From Acarospora socialis (Eukaryota; Ascomycota; Lecanoromycetes; Acarosporales; Acarosporaceae): a stretch of 64,000 nucleotides of DNA. The position numbers and the translations under genes are program-made. Positions 24,354-34,731 of this stretch are shown here, one piece after another. Each line of letters starts with the position of its first letter. Within the stretch, counting starts at the first letter, position 1. The stretch lies in assembly GCA_025617375.2 (NCBI GenBank), contig JAMYGW020000007.1:1612001-1676000 (forward strand), given 5' to 3'. A model generated the notes under the pieces. The model was not told where the DNA came from and did not search any database. It worked only from the letters and a program-made list of their open reading frames with translations.

Positions 24354-25712
24354 CTACGATTGCTTCCTGTCGTGCCGCCACACAGCGGACAACGGGGGCA
24401 GCAGGAAAAGTGCACCGCCGGCCATTATTGCACCACTGAACGCTTGCAATTTCCTGAAAGATTCCATCGACCCATCAGATCCCAGCTCACCAGCGATTGG
24501 AGCCCCGACCAAGACTCCCAAGCTGGTTGCAAACCACAGCATGCCCAGACGCGTCCCAATGACACTGGGAGTGGGTGAGATGGCCGGATGCGCCACCACG
24601 ACCGGGTTGGCAGAGATGAGCACCCCCGAGAAGAGCCCGAACAGCACGCAGAAGACGGCGAAGCCGGCGAGAGTGTGCACGCCGATCCAGCCGAAGAGCA
24701 ATATGGAGGAAGTGACGACAGCAGCGAGCAGGAGCTTCGAGGCCCCTAGCCTCTGAGACATGAGAGCCGAGCCAATGCGGCCGAATGCAGAGGCCCCGTT
24801 GACTACGGCCAGCAGGTAAAAGCCGAGCTCCTTGGACGTGCCCAGGGTCTGGATGGCGAAGAAGGGCACGTAGAATAGTGGGATGAAGTATGCCATGAAG
24901 ATGAGGAAGTTGGCGACGCCGTACGCGCAAAATCCGAACTCCTTGAGCGCGTCCCAGTGGATCAGGCTGCGCGGATTCTTAGGTTTCAGTGGAGCCTTCC
25001 CAAGGAAGAGGAGGGGCAGAGCGACGGTGCAGCACGTCAGCTGGAGGAAGCCCAACACGCGAGTCGTCCATGGGAAGCCGATCCGTGGCTGAAGGCGAAT
25101 GAAGATGATAGGGAAGAGTACACCACCTGACACCAAGATATTTCGCTATCAGCCCTCTTGTTACAAGCAACAGAAGCCGGAACTGTACACATTGAGCGAG
25201 CCCTCCAACCGGTACGTACCGAAGCTGGCGCCGGAAGTGACGAGCCCCATGGCAATTGCCCTCTTGGTGGTAAAGCTGGTGTTCACCATAGCGATAGCAG
25301 GCACGTAGATGAGCCCGGCTCCGATGCCGATGCAAAAGCCCTGCGACAGCATGACCTGGTAGTACTGCGTCGACAAGCTCAACATCATCTGGCCAAAGAC
25401 CACCATGACAGCGCCGAGCAGCATGAGCGGTCGCACGTAGCCACGATCGAATAGCGGGCCGGTGAGCACGCCGGTCGAGATGAGGAAGGTCGCGTTGACC
25501 GTACCAATCCATGATATGGCCGAGGGGGAGTAGCCGGCGAGCAGATCGCGCTGGTAGTAATCCTGAAAGGCACCGATGCCGGAAGCGGGGCCCCAGGTGA
25601 TGACGAAGAGGAGGAAGGCAGCGAGGACGAAGAGCCAGGCGACGGTTCCGCCGTTTGGAGGCGCCGGTGGGGACGATGTGGCCTCCACAGATTCAGACCT
25701 AGGCGTAGACAT
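24354..25712 (-). CDS. MFS monocarboxylate-type transporter
   Basis: Two exons, 25712..25220 and 25126..24354, 421 aa. The intron runs from GTACGT to GTCAG and restores ASFGGVLFP. A hydrophilic N-terminus (about 25 aa) is followed by about 11-12 hydrophobic segments. Fungal MCT-like features: GGTVAWLFVLAAF at the start of TM1, WIGTVNATFL, and GLVTSGASFGGVLFP. This MFS branch includes monocarboxylate permeases and many efflux proteins of secondary-metabolite clusters. Plasma membrane location expected. Its start lies 1.8 kb from the lipoxygenase, in divergent orientation. Confidence 0.9.
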
Positions 25713-26106
25713 ATTTTGAAGGCAGTTTCAGCTGTCTGCAGGTGCAAGATGGAGGAGAGTGAGAGCGTTCCGAGGGGGCGAGATGAGCACGCACAGGACG
25801 GGAAGTCGTAATATGCCAACATTCTATCTCCCCTCATTTCAGGCTGTCTTGATCGGTCCGTGATGACATGTACAAATCCCAGTTCGCCCCGGGGGTGCTT
25901 GGTCATATCACGGAGTATTTCCTCAATCAGCAGTTTTTACCCTTTTGGGTAAATGTAAATATCGGTACGGTGAGATCTAGCCATCCACACTACTGTACGG
26001 TAAGGTACCTTAGTACATACCTGATATCCCGGATCTGCACAAGACCTGGGTATGCCACAAGGCTGCTTAGGGTAGGGACCCCTGGGCTGTGGTAATGGAT
26101 ACAGTA

Positions 26107-26139
26107 ATATTACTTGTACTCGTACTTTACAAGTAATAT
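26107..26139. repeat. Perfect 12-bp inverted repeat, 9-nt loop
   Basis: Arms ATATTACTTGTA and TACAAGTAATAT separated by 9 nt, in the MFS/lipoxygenase promoter region. Could be a hairpin or a dimer-binding site. Confidence 0.6.
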
Positions 26140-27078
26140 AACAGATTCCTAACCTCGGGCTGTCAGTGCATTCCTTGACGTTGCCGGATTTGCTAATGCA
26201 GACTTCTAAGGCAGTTACCCGCTGTGTCCTGACCCTGTATGCCTTGAATGCTGTGATCAATGTATGTGCTTTCGCAAAGCGTATGCATAGTGATAATTTG
26301 ACTCAGGTACAATGCGTTAAGCATCCGCGGTCCTACATTTTGCAACCATGACCGAATTTCGCGCCGCAGAGCCGCATAGGGCTACTACAGCTCCAAAAGC
26401 GCACACATCGGAGGGGAATCGTTGGACCCACTTAGCCCAAGCATCGGCGGCGCCGGTATGGTCCATCTGCTATCATGACCTCCGAGGTTGGAAATAGCCT
26501 AGGCTTGACCTATCTCAGCTGCCCCAATACCCACGATGGAGGTCTGGACGTGGTTTAGACTACCTTAATGCCACGACTGTGACCGAGAGTCTAGTCTACA
26601 GTGAAGGATTGACCTCCTGGTTCTTCCACAGACAACTCCACTTTTATCTCGCAAGGACCTGCCGACCGGATCCTCACGACGGAAAGGTCGGGCCGCAATC
26701 CTCTGTATGGAAGATGCTGACATTTTCTAATCTAACCTGCATGTGTGTCCAAATTCTGCTGACCTACCGAAGCTTCTTGGTTCATGGGATCGCTCTCAGG
26801 CTCGTCTACGTCGCCGTCTCTACTGCTGGCTATCAGAGACAACACGCAAGGGTGGGAAGTAAACCAGTGGTGGCTATTGACGGTCGGTGGTCCTCAGCAG
26901 AGGATGAGAGACCAGTAGCAGGCTGCAATGCAAGCACGACCCACTGCGAAGTTCAGGATCAAAAGCTGACACTTTCCCTAAGGAGAAGGGTGCATTGCTC
27001 GACATGCTATGTTAGCTTTGTGGCGAGGATTGTGGGAGAGATTTTGCCTAGGGCTCTGAGAACTCCAGTGGAAAATGC

Positions 27079-27237
27079 AAGGTGTGTCGATAAGAAGAAG
27101 AATTACAACATCAAGTGTTGATATGGTCGGCTCTGAGTTTGCAACTCATGGGTAGGGAATGTAAGGTCTGTCTAAAAGAAGAAAACAACAGCATCCATTG
27201 TTGACATGCTTATCTCTGAGATTGCAATCCATGAGTA
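27079..27237. repeat. Diverged tandem duplication, two copies of about 75 bp
   Basis: Two imperfect copies 84 bp apart, each with AAGGT-TGTC, an AAGAAGAA run, a GTTGA-AT segment and a CTCTGAG-TTGCAA-TCATG-GTA end. Lies 250-400 bp upstream of the lipoxygenase start. Confidence 0.6.
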
Positions 27238-27491
27238 CCGCTCGCAGCCCTTGATCCTGTCTCATCCAGTCTTCTCTAATGGGTAGCTAATGGTACTATC
27301 TAGCACGCTCACTACCTGGAAGATCAACGGTCTCCTTCATCAAGGCATTGTGTTCCATGATGAGATGAGGTATGGTCCCACTCACATGTGAAAATCATGA
27401 GCGTCGCCTACTAAGCCCAGAGATGATGATATTTAGAGTGCACCTCCTGTTTGTTGATGTCTGAAGGGCATGGAACAGCTTATCATCTGCA

Positions 27492-29443
27492 ATGTTCTAT
27501 ACTTTGGTACAAGCAATCCTCCTTCTGCTCACGTGCAAACGATGTGCTGCTCTGCCTCTCGACCAGCAGCGTGTTCTATCACCTGACTTGGATGATGTTC
27601 CCGGAGTCTCTCATGGCAAGGAGAAGTATGTCCTGCCAATCTTTGACATTAACTCCCTCGAGCGATTCAAAGAGATTCAGATCAATCGGGAAGGATACAA
27701 ATATGGACCACCCCTCTTGGGAAACACTTCATTCTTCCCTACAGGTGTTCTGGGTGATGCTATGGTCCAGCGAGACAAGCAGTTATGGTTGCGGGATGTG
27801 CAGTACACGACTGAGCACGTCAACGATATAGAATGGCCACAAGCGGCCCGAGCTCTGGCAGAGGTGAGTTGCCCTTGATTAATCTCATACTGCTTTCATT
27901 CATGAGCTGATCTAGAAAGGCTGGTGGATTGCAAAATTTATCAAGCTACAAATTACTGTATGAAGGCCAGTGGCAATATACAATACCGGATGGTGTGTCC
28001 CCTGGCATGTTGACCAACTGGACCCAGGATATCTTGTTCTCCATGGAAAGGCTCTCTGTCAATCCATACGTAGTGAGGCGATTGCATCCAGGGAATGATT
28101 CCCTACCCTTCCCGCTGGAGGCGGATGTGGTGAGAACGATTTCCGGAGTCGATGGACTAAGCGACCTGCACGCCTCCGGTCGTCTCTTCTTCGCCAACCA
28201 CTCGATACAGTCGAAATATCCCACCAACCCTGGTCGCTGGACGGCTGCATGCTCGGCATATTTTTTCATCCATCCTCAATCCGACGAGTTCCTGCCATTG
28301 GCCATTAGAACCAACGCCGGAAGTGACCTCGTCTACACTCCCCTGGACGACGAGAAGGACTGGATCTTCGCAAAGATGGCATTCGAGATGAACGATCTAT
28401 TCCACGGCCAAATCTACCATCTTTCCAACACACACGACGTCGCCGAGCCCGTACATCAGGCAGCGCTCCGGACCATGAGCAAAAGACACCCAGTCCGTGG
28501 ATTCCTTGACCGCTGTGAGTTTTGAACTCTTGCATGTGGTATGATTATTATACTGATCGACTGCCACATAGTGATGTACCAAGCATACGCCGTCCGTCCC
28601 ATCGGCGACGAGTTTCTCTTTAATGACGGTGGCTTCTTTGATAGCTCGTTTGCGCCAACCAATTTCGGCGGTCGATCTCTTTCCAGTGACCTGTACCCAA
28701 CGGGTGCAGGTCTCTTCCGATCGAGCCAATTCGCCAACGACCTCGTCTCAAGAGGATTGGTGAATTGCACCTACGGACCTGCCCTGAAAACCATGCCCTT
28801 TTACGACACCGTCAACCCCATGGTGACGGCCATCCACGACTTCACGACGGCATATGTCAACGCCTACTACCCTTCGAACGCCCTCCTGGTCCGGGATGAG
28901 GAGCTGCAGGCCTGGATGGTCGAAGCGGTCGAGGAAGCCCATGTGCTCGACTTTCCCCCCTTCATGCTGACCGAGCGCGAAACCCTGATCTCGATTCTGT
29001 CGCACATCGCATTCCTCGCCGGCATCGGACACCACGCCCTCAATGGCGCCACGCCCGGCGAGTCCTCGGGCCTGTTGCCGCTGCACCCGTCCGCGTTCAA
29101 CAAGGCCCTCCCCTCCAGCAAGGGCTCCATCACCTCGCTCATGCCCTACCTGCACAACGCGACCGAGGCGCTCAAGCAGGCCAGCCTGCTCGTCCGCTTC
29201 AACCGCCCGCTGCTCGAGCACCAGCCGCAGGGCAACCTGGTCACCATGTTCTCCGGGCCCGATTTTCTCGCTGCAACCACACCGGCGGTGAAGCGTGCAG
29301 CGGGGGAATTTGCGGATGCGATGCTGCGCATAAGCGATGGCATCAGGGCCCAGACTTTTGATGAGAATGGGCTGGCGCAGGGGATGCCGTTTGTATGGCG
29401 CTCGCTAGATCCGAGACGGATTCCCTATTATCTGAGCGTGTGA
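27492..29443 (+). CDS. Secreted lipoxygenase, fungal Mn-type
   Basis: Three exons: 27492..27863, 27920..28514, 28572..29443, 612 aa. A signal peptide ([15 protein letters not shown]) indicates secretion. Metal-binding residues of the lipoxygenase fold are visible: His286, His291 and His296 within [14 protein letters not shown]; the second helix motif HHALN with His476/477 and Asn480; and a C-terminal Val612 (YYLSV), as in fungal manganese lipoxygenases, where soybean enzymes end in Ile. The family adds O2 to polyunsaturated fatty acids to give hydroperoxides; secreted fungal members are linked to interaction with plants. Intron 1 has alternative acceptors (TAG or AAG, 4 nt apart); only AAG keeps the frame. 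The gene lies between an MFS transporter and a PaxU-like hydrolase. Confidence 0.92.
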
Positions 29444-29831
29444 GTGGTTGGGTTGGCGAACCAAGACTTTTCCTGTGGCGCTGATAATAACACCTCTGGT
29501 GCAAGTTGATGCGATTTGGGTTGTGTCAGACGGAGATCTTACAAGTAGGGTTAGACGCATGGCAATAGTGTGTTTTCCTTCTTCGAAGACTAGCCATGCT
29601 TCAAATCGAATAAGAATGTCACTTATCAGATCTTGTTCGGGGTGTTGCAAGACGATAGAACACGCCACTTCGCATCACCCTTGAATAGTCATCACACCAC
29701 AGTACATCCATAAAAGAAGCCCGCACGTGAAAGGGGCAAATGACGATATATTTCCAAAAATTACGTTCTGCAAGATACTCTAACAACAGCCATCTACACC
29801 TGAGACGATCTGATTGCTAACCTCTAGGGAA
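29444..29831. other. Convergent intergenic region
   Basis: Between lipoxygenase (+) and PaxU-like gene (-); no gene seen. Confidence 0.5.
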
Positions 29832-30860
29832 TTAGAGTTTCGTCCTAGTCCTCCTGCGCGTGACGACCTTCTCATCATCGACACCGCGCCCTGTACAGAT
29901 ACCCTCAACCGCACGCACGTACCTATCCTCATACATGGACATGTGGGCACAGTGCGCACTGTTGTCGAAGACCTCCTCCACGACGCACCAGCCCACGTGC
30001 CTCGCATCCTGCGCGTGGTCCCGGATGTCGGCCCACTCGACCATGGCGTCGGCCTTCGAGTAGAGGTAGCAGACGCGGCGGCCGGCGACGGTCCGCCCGT
30101 CCAGCAGGGTCCGGCGCATCAGGCCGGCCGGGTTCTCGTTGCCGCACGCGACCCAGGCGTACAGCAGCGTGAGGAGGAAGTGCACAGCCAGCGCGCCGAG
30201 GAGCCGCGTCGCGGCGGCGTCGCGCGGCAGCGAGAGGACCATGGCCTGGTACGACTTCCAGTACGTTCCCTTGGCCGGGCAGCTGTCGAGGACGAGGCCG
30301 GCCAGGGGCAGCGGGCCCCGGAGACGCTGCTGCAGGACGATGAGCAGCTGCGTCGCGGTGTTGGAGCCTCCGTTGGAGAAGCAGTGGAGCATGAGCTTGG
30401 GCGGGGGGTTCCCTGCCGCTGCCGTTGCCGTTGTGGTCGGCAGGGATGCCGTCGAGGAGGAGGCGGTCGAAGGCGGCGGGGTCGGCGGGGTCGGCAGGCT
30501 GCCGGTGCTGCGGAAAATTGCATCCTCGGATGCCGGTGGTGCCTCCTTCTCTTTGTCGGTCCCAATGTCGTTTCCGCCGGCGTGGTGGCCGCACTCGGCG
30601 AGGGTGTCGAGCACGGCGGAGGCTGCGGGCTGGATGTCGCTACGCTGGCGGGCGTAGCTGCTTACGAGGATCGACACGTTGGACTCTACGAGCAGGATGC
30701 GTGCTCCGGGCGCGATGCGCTGGTAGAGGGAGGTGTACTTGGCGATATGCTTGCCTCTAGCGCCGAGCCATGTGCAGATGATGACCAGCTGGCCATTGGC
30801 AGGCTGCGGAGGAGTGTAGAGAGAGGCGCGAGGGCCGATGTGGATGAAACCAGGCCCCAT
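29832..30860 (-). CDS. PaxU/TMEM53-like hydrolase (DUF829)
   Basis: Single exon, 342 aa from the ATG at 30860; the frame is open further upstream but MGPGFIHIGPRASLYTPP is the usual family start. Alpha/beta-hydrolase features: strand LVIICTWLGA, nucleophile region HCFSNGGSN with Ser162, DSCPAKGTYWKSYQAM, acid candidate Asp271 in YSKADAMVEW, and histidines His303/His306 in NSAHCAHM. A Thr/Pro/Ala-rich insert (about 100-150) separates the N-terminal strand from the nucleophile elbow. The DUF829 family includes PaxU of the indole-diterpene cluster and animal TMEM53; its reaction is not firmly known. A helix at about 220-240 may be membrane-associated. Very GC-rich codon use. Confidence 0.85.
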   Translation of the reverse strand: MGPGFIHIGPRASLYTPPQPANGQLVIICTWLGARGKHIAKYTSLYQRIAPGARILLVESNVSILVSSYARQRSDIQPAASAVLDTLAECGHHAGGNDIGTDKEKEAPPASEDAIFRSTGSLPTPPTPPPSTASSSTASLPTTTATAAAGNPPPKLMLHCFSNGGSNTATQLLIVLQQRLRGPLPLAGLVLDSCPAKGTYWKSYQAMVLSLPRDAAATRLLGALAVHFLLTLLYAWVACGNENPAGLMRRTLLDGRTVAGRRVCYLYSKADAMVEWADIRDHAQDARHVGWCVVEEVFDNSAHCAHMSMYEDRYVRAVEGICTGRGVDDEKVVTRRRTRTKL

Positions 30861-31591
30861 TGTTGGTTCGGGAGAGGAAGAAGTTTTGGTGTGGAGAGGG
30901 ACGAGCAGGAAGGCGAAGGGCTGGAGGGTGGGGGGATGGCGAAGGAACAACCGAACAATGTAAGAAAGGTTTCATCTCGGCTCTCGCACAATCTCTCAGC
31001 TACCTTATCTCTTGGCTTTGTGGTTGCGTGCAGGAGTGGTAGGTTGAAGCTATCTCAAAGTGTAGTCAGTATGCACTGGTGTTAGCTGGCAGAGTTGCGC
31101 AATAGGTAGTGCTCAATACACTGACTACATACCTAGGTAGGTACCTACTCGTAAAGTATGGAGAGGCTAGGTCTAGGGCTGTACTTAGCTGTCATATTAT
31201 TTGTGCTGGATATGATATCGCATCCCGTGCCGTTGCGAAGCAGCCCTGCGGCACGTTCCCGAGCCCTGTGCCATAAGGGCGCTTCAGCAGCGGCAGGGTC
31301 TAGGATATTCTACTGTGGTGGCTACTCCGTAGATCTCACCGTAGCGACTTTTTACATTGACCTAAATGGGTAATAATGGTCTTACACAAACTTGGGGACG
31401 TTGCCAAGATAACATCCATGCACCCAGGAATGGGGCTTGTCGTCGGGGGCTGCCTGTGATATTGCAATTCGAACTACACAGTAACGTTTTCTAGGATTAA
31501 GCGAAAATGATGAGTGAGCGAAAAGCTAGTCAACCATAACTATAATCATAGGCCCCCTAACTTACTTAGTTTCAGACTTTCAGGCCTAAAT

Positions 31592-31655
31592 CCACACCTA
31601 AACTCACCCTTAAACCCACACCTAAATTCACACCTAAATTCACATCTAAACCAAA
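31592..31655. repeat. Subterminal 12-13-nt repeats, left arm of MITE
   Basis: About five copies of CACACCTAAATT/CACACCTAAACT-type units directly inside the left TIR. Confidence 0.75.
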
Positions 31656-31782
31656 ACTCAACCCAAGAAGACTTGAATTAGTCCACTGCTATGTTGAATG
31701 ATGAGAATAACAACTTGCTCTAAATTCTAAGAAATCTGAGTAGAAATGTGTCATAGTGAGATCTATGTAGATGCACATGCAG

Positions 31783-31850
31783 TTTAGGTGTGAATTTAGG
31801 TGTGAGTTTAGGTGTGGATTTAGGTGTGGGTTTAGGTGTGAATGTACATA
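31783..31850. repeat. Subterminal 12-13-nt repeats, right arm of MITE
   Basis: About five copies of the complementary unit (TTTAGGTGTGAA/TTTAGGTGTGGG) mirrored in the right arm, so the whole element can fold on itself. Confidence 0.75.
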
Positions 31851-32034
31851 GGTGTGGGTTTTAGGCCTGAAAGCCTGAAACTAAGTAAGTTAGGGACCTA
31901 TGATTATAGTTATGGTCGGCTAGCTTTTCGCTCACTCATCATTTTCGCTTAATCCTAGAAAACGTTACAGGATTTAGTATGAGTACCAGCATGCACACCC
32001 ACTTCCCGATATTCCGCCCTTCCTCTCTCCCCGG

Positions 32035-32062
32035 GCCGTGCCGTGCCGTGCCGTGCCGTGCC
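32035..32062. repeat. Microsatellite (GCCGT)n
   Basis: Five to six tandem GCCGT units about 70 bp to the right of the MITE. Confidence 0.8.
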
Positions 32063-33000
32063 ACAGTTACTTACATACACCAGGTACTTAGTGTGTATTA
32101 TCGGCATGTTTTCGAGAACACTTTTCTCTAACCGATAAATACCTATACGAGTAGCCTCAAAACACCCTGACAACCGGACGCAAGAAAATTCTCGTTAAGT
32201 TAGTCCCGAGTTCATTCCGAAAGGGGAATCCCGGTCGAAAGTCAGCGCTAACAGGCAGAACCCGGTTGACCATAATATAAGGCAACGACAACAGCCCCGA
32301 AGAAATAGCAACGAATGCTCCGACCCCGGAGCAAATGTTGAAAAAGCAAAACGCGCAGTGAGCGGAGTAGGACGGTAAAGCCTCCGGTGGGCATGTGCAA
32401 AGAAATGTAATATGATTGGATGAGATGACTGTTGGATTGTTTCAATGAGGGAATTCAAGATAGAAAAGAAGGCGGAATGTAAACTTGGATAGGTCCATTG
32501 ATAGAGTTATGGAGTAATACTGGACTCTGATAGAAGGAATGGTGTCATAAGGATCGATTCTCTAATACAGAACGGGGATCAGATCCGAGGATCCATCGGA
32601 TAAGAGACTGTTAGGTCCAGATGGGTCACTCTAGGGCATCCACACGGCCACGCCGATGTGCGCCATGCAAAGAAGCAAGTCAATACCCCCACCGGGATGC
32701 ATCCTGCACCATGCTATTTGCCGTCTCAGTAGGCTCGTTAGCCGTGGGGACGGTAACGGCTGCTTTCTGCCCAGAACAGCTCCTGCAGCCTCAGCTATCC
32801 AGGCGTTTTGCCACTCCATCTGTGCAGGTCCACATGTCCTCTACCATGTGAATCGCAGAAACACAATCCTTCATCGCCCAGGATAAACGAGCGTTGTAGC
32901 ACCTGCCCGGACTTACTCTGCTGCCGCTCTCTACTCACTTCCGTACAGGCTGCCCTTCCGTAGCACTGCACTCACAATTTGCGTATCCAGTATCCAGGAG

Positions 33001-34209
33001 ATGAAGCATCTCTCTCTGCTGGTCGTCGGCCTGGCGGCATATTCACATCGAGTCTCCGCATATAGCGGTATCGCCTATGCCGCTGCATCGGAGTATTCAC
33101 AGCAGACGGTGCTGGGTAAGGAAGCCGATCGTGGCTTTGGCATGAACGAGCCCTTCATACCCACCCCTCAGCATCTCCTGCCTGAGAAGAAGCCGTTCCG
33201 CATCGACGAGGAGACAAACTACTATCAGAGGTTCGTCAATGGCTCCGAGAACGGGCTCTACAGACGCTCGTCGTGCCCTGGCATCAACTCGCTGGCCAAC
33301 CGTGGGTATATCGATCGAAGCGGCCGCAACATAACGTACTCCGAGCTGGCTCATGCCGTCCGTAAGGTCTGGAACTTTGGAGACGACAATGTACGAGCTT
33401 CCCGCGACTCTAGTAGCGAGCGTTGTTTCGTGTCTGCTGACCATGTGCAGAGCATGCTCGTGCTTGCACCGACCTTTGCCTTGCATGGCTGGCCAGAAAC
33501 GATCGATCTGGATATGTTCAATGTAGGGCTCCTGGCTCCAAGAGACACACGCAGAGTTAATCGATCTCACCTGCAGGATGACAAGGTGCAATATGCCGTC
33601 AACTGCCCGGCTGCTCCAACGCGGAACGACCGTGCGGTAGGCGAGAACGTCAACATCAACATGACACTTTACGAGTCGCTGATGTCGTTTTCGAGCGACG
33701 GCGTCACCCTCTCGCTCGAAGACATGGCGAAGCACCATCACCTGCGCCACAACCAAAGTCTCGCCGAGAATCCAACCTTCGTGTTTGGCAACCAAGGAGC
33801 CCTGTGCTCACTGTGAGAGCTGCCACTTGATATTTTGCTCGATGAACCATACGCTGACACAGCGAAAAGGGCCCAGTATACTAATATGGTTGGTGTACTT
33901 GGCAAGTATGGAAAGCATGGCCGAACGACGCTCTATCTCGAAGACGTAAAGCAGTTTTATCTTCGGGAAGACATACCAAAGGGGTATGAACGAAGAGAAG
34001 CACCGGTAAGTCGATGTAACCCATGTTTTGACGCCGACGGCCTGATGTGGGTGGTATAGTATTACTCCATGGAGTCGAACGCTTTGATAGATAGAATGTC
34101 ATATCACGTGGGCTACACCATCCAAAGGCCCTTCCCAGACGGCGACCAGGAGCCTGGACACGACATATGCCCCCGTACTGCGAGATTCCAGAAGGAGAGC
34201 TGTGCTTGA
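33001..34209 (+). pseudogene. Secreted haem haloperoxidase-like protein, with in-frame stop
   Basis: Exons 33001..33390, 33451..33522, 33577..34005, 34060..34209; 346 codons before the final stop. Signal peptide about 1-20 (MKHLSLLVVGLAAYSHRVSA). The chloroperoxidase/unspecific-peroxygenase (Peroxidase_2) signature SCPGINSLANRGYI has its haem-thiolate Cys at residue 92. APTFALHGWPETIDLDMFN joins DDKVQYAVNCP across intron 2; the C-terminal part has LDEPYADTAKRAQYTNM. Codon 234 (33814-33816) is TGA, in frame, between GALCSL and the conserved ELPLDILLDEPY segment. No intron with matching phase removes it. The rest is clean, so the gene is freshly broken, edited at RNA level, or mis-called at one base. 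Introns 1 and 2 are multiples of three and stop-free. Confidence 0.8.
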
Positions 34210-34731
34210 GAGAAACCGAGCTGCATCGGTAAGATCATCAGTGATGTCAAGTGTGGTAAGCTTGCAGAGGCAGAGCAGGTAGATAATCGTACAAAATATG
34301 CGAGTTAGATGGAGTTTTCTTAGCAAGAGGCAATTCGAAAACTATAAGCACATGGCAATTGGAGGTAGATAGTAGACCTCCCATTTCTGGCCAGTTAACA
34401 TGATGAGAATATCGCCAAATTGTACAATGCAGAATCCACCTTGCATCAGTTAAACCTGCGCTTTTAACGACAGACACCACCTATCATGACGAGGTAAGGA
34501 CAGCGGTCGGCGAAAAGACCGTGTTAGCGCAGAGCAGCTATGTCATGTAATCCCTCTGAGTCCCTACAGGCCTTCGTTGCCTCGGGGGACATTTGAGAAG
34601 CTCCATCTTCATCTGATTTTTTAGTTCTGGTTTGCAGACTTGTATTTAATGCCCTTTCACCTATTAAACAGTTGGATCGGCGAGGAAAACGGTATACAGA
34701 AGATTTGACAGAATCGCTTTGTGATTCTGAT
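34210..34731. other. Intergenic, PAQR promoter
   Basis: No gene recognised; upstream region of the PAQR gene. Confidence 0.5.

Larger units (their letters stand above)
25713..27491. other. Divergent region between MFS transporter and lipoxygenase
   Basis: About 1.8 kb without a convincing gene. Contains a hairpin (26107-26139) and a diverged tandem duplication (27079-27237). A 180-codon frame at 26579 starts at GTG and shows nothing recognisable. Confidence 0.5.
31484..31965. mobile_element. Foldback MITE with long terminal inverted repeats
   Basis: A 482-bp element with no coding capacity. Both ends begin ACGTTTTCTAGGATTAAGCG reading inward, and TIR similarity continues for about 105-110 bp with only a handful of differences. 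It is flanked on both sides by TA (31482-31483 and 31966-31967), consistent with a TA target-site duplication of the Tc1/mariner superfamily (Fot1/pogo-like). Inside each TIR follows a run of a degenerate 12-13-nt unit (CACACCTAAAYYC). The high TIR similarity suggests a fairly recent insertion. The superfamily is inferred only from TA. Confidence 0.8.
30861..33000. other. Divergent region PaxU-like/haloperoxidase, with MITE
   Basis: About 2.1 kb. Contains the foldback element 31484-31965 and a GCCGT microsatellite. The rest shows no gene. Confidence 0.55.

Noticed and set aside
26579-27121. 180-codon plus-strand frame in the MFS/lipoxygenase gap
   Set aside because: Starts with GTG, no recognisable domain, overlaps the tandem duplication.
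29814-31085. 423-codon plus-strand open frame
   Set aside because: Antisense shadow of the GC-rich PaxU-like gene; no motif, and the minus-strand protein has clear family signatures.
33813-33862. GT-AG intron removing the haloperoxidase stop
   Set aside because: 50 nt long and breaks the frame, losing the conserved DEPYADT segment and hitting a new stop.
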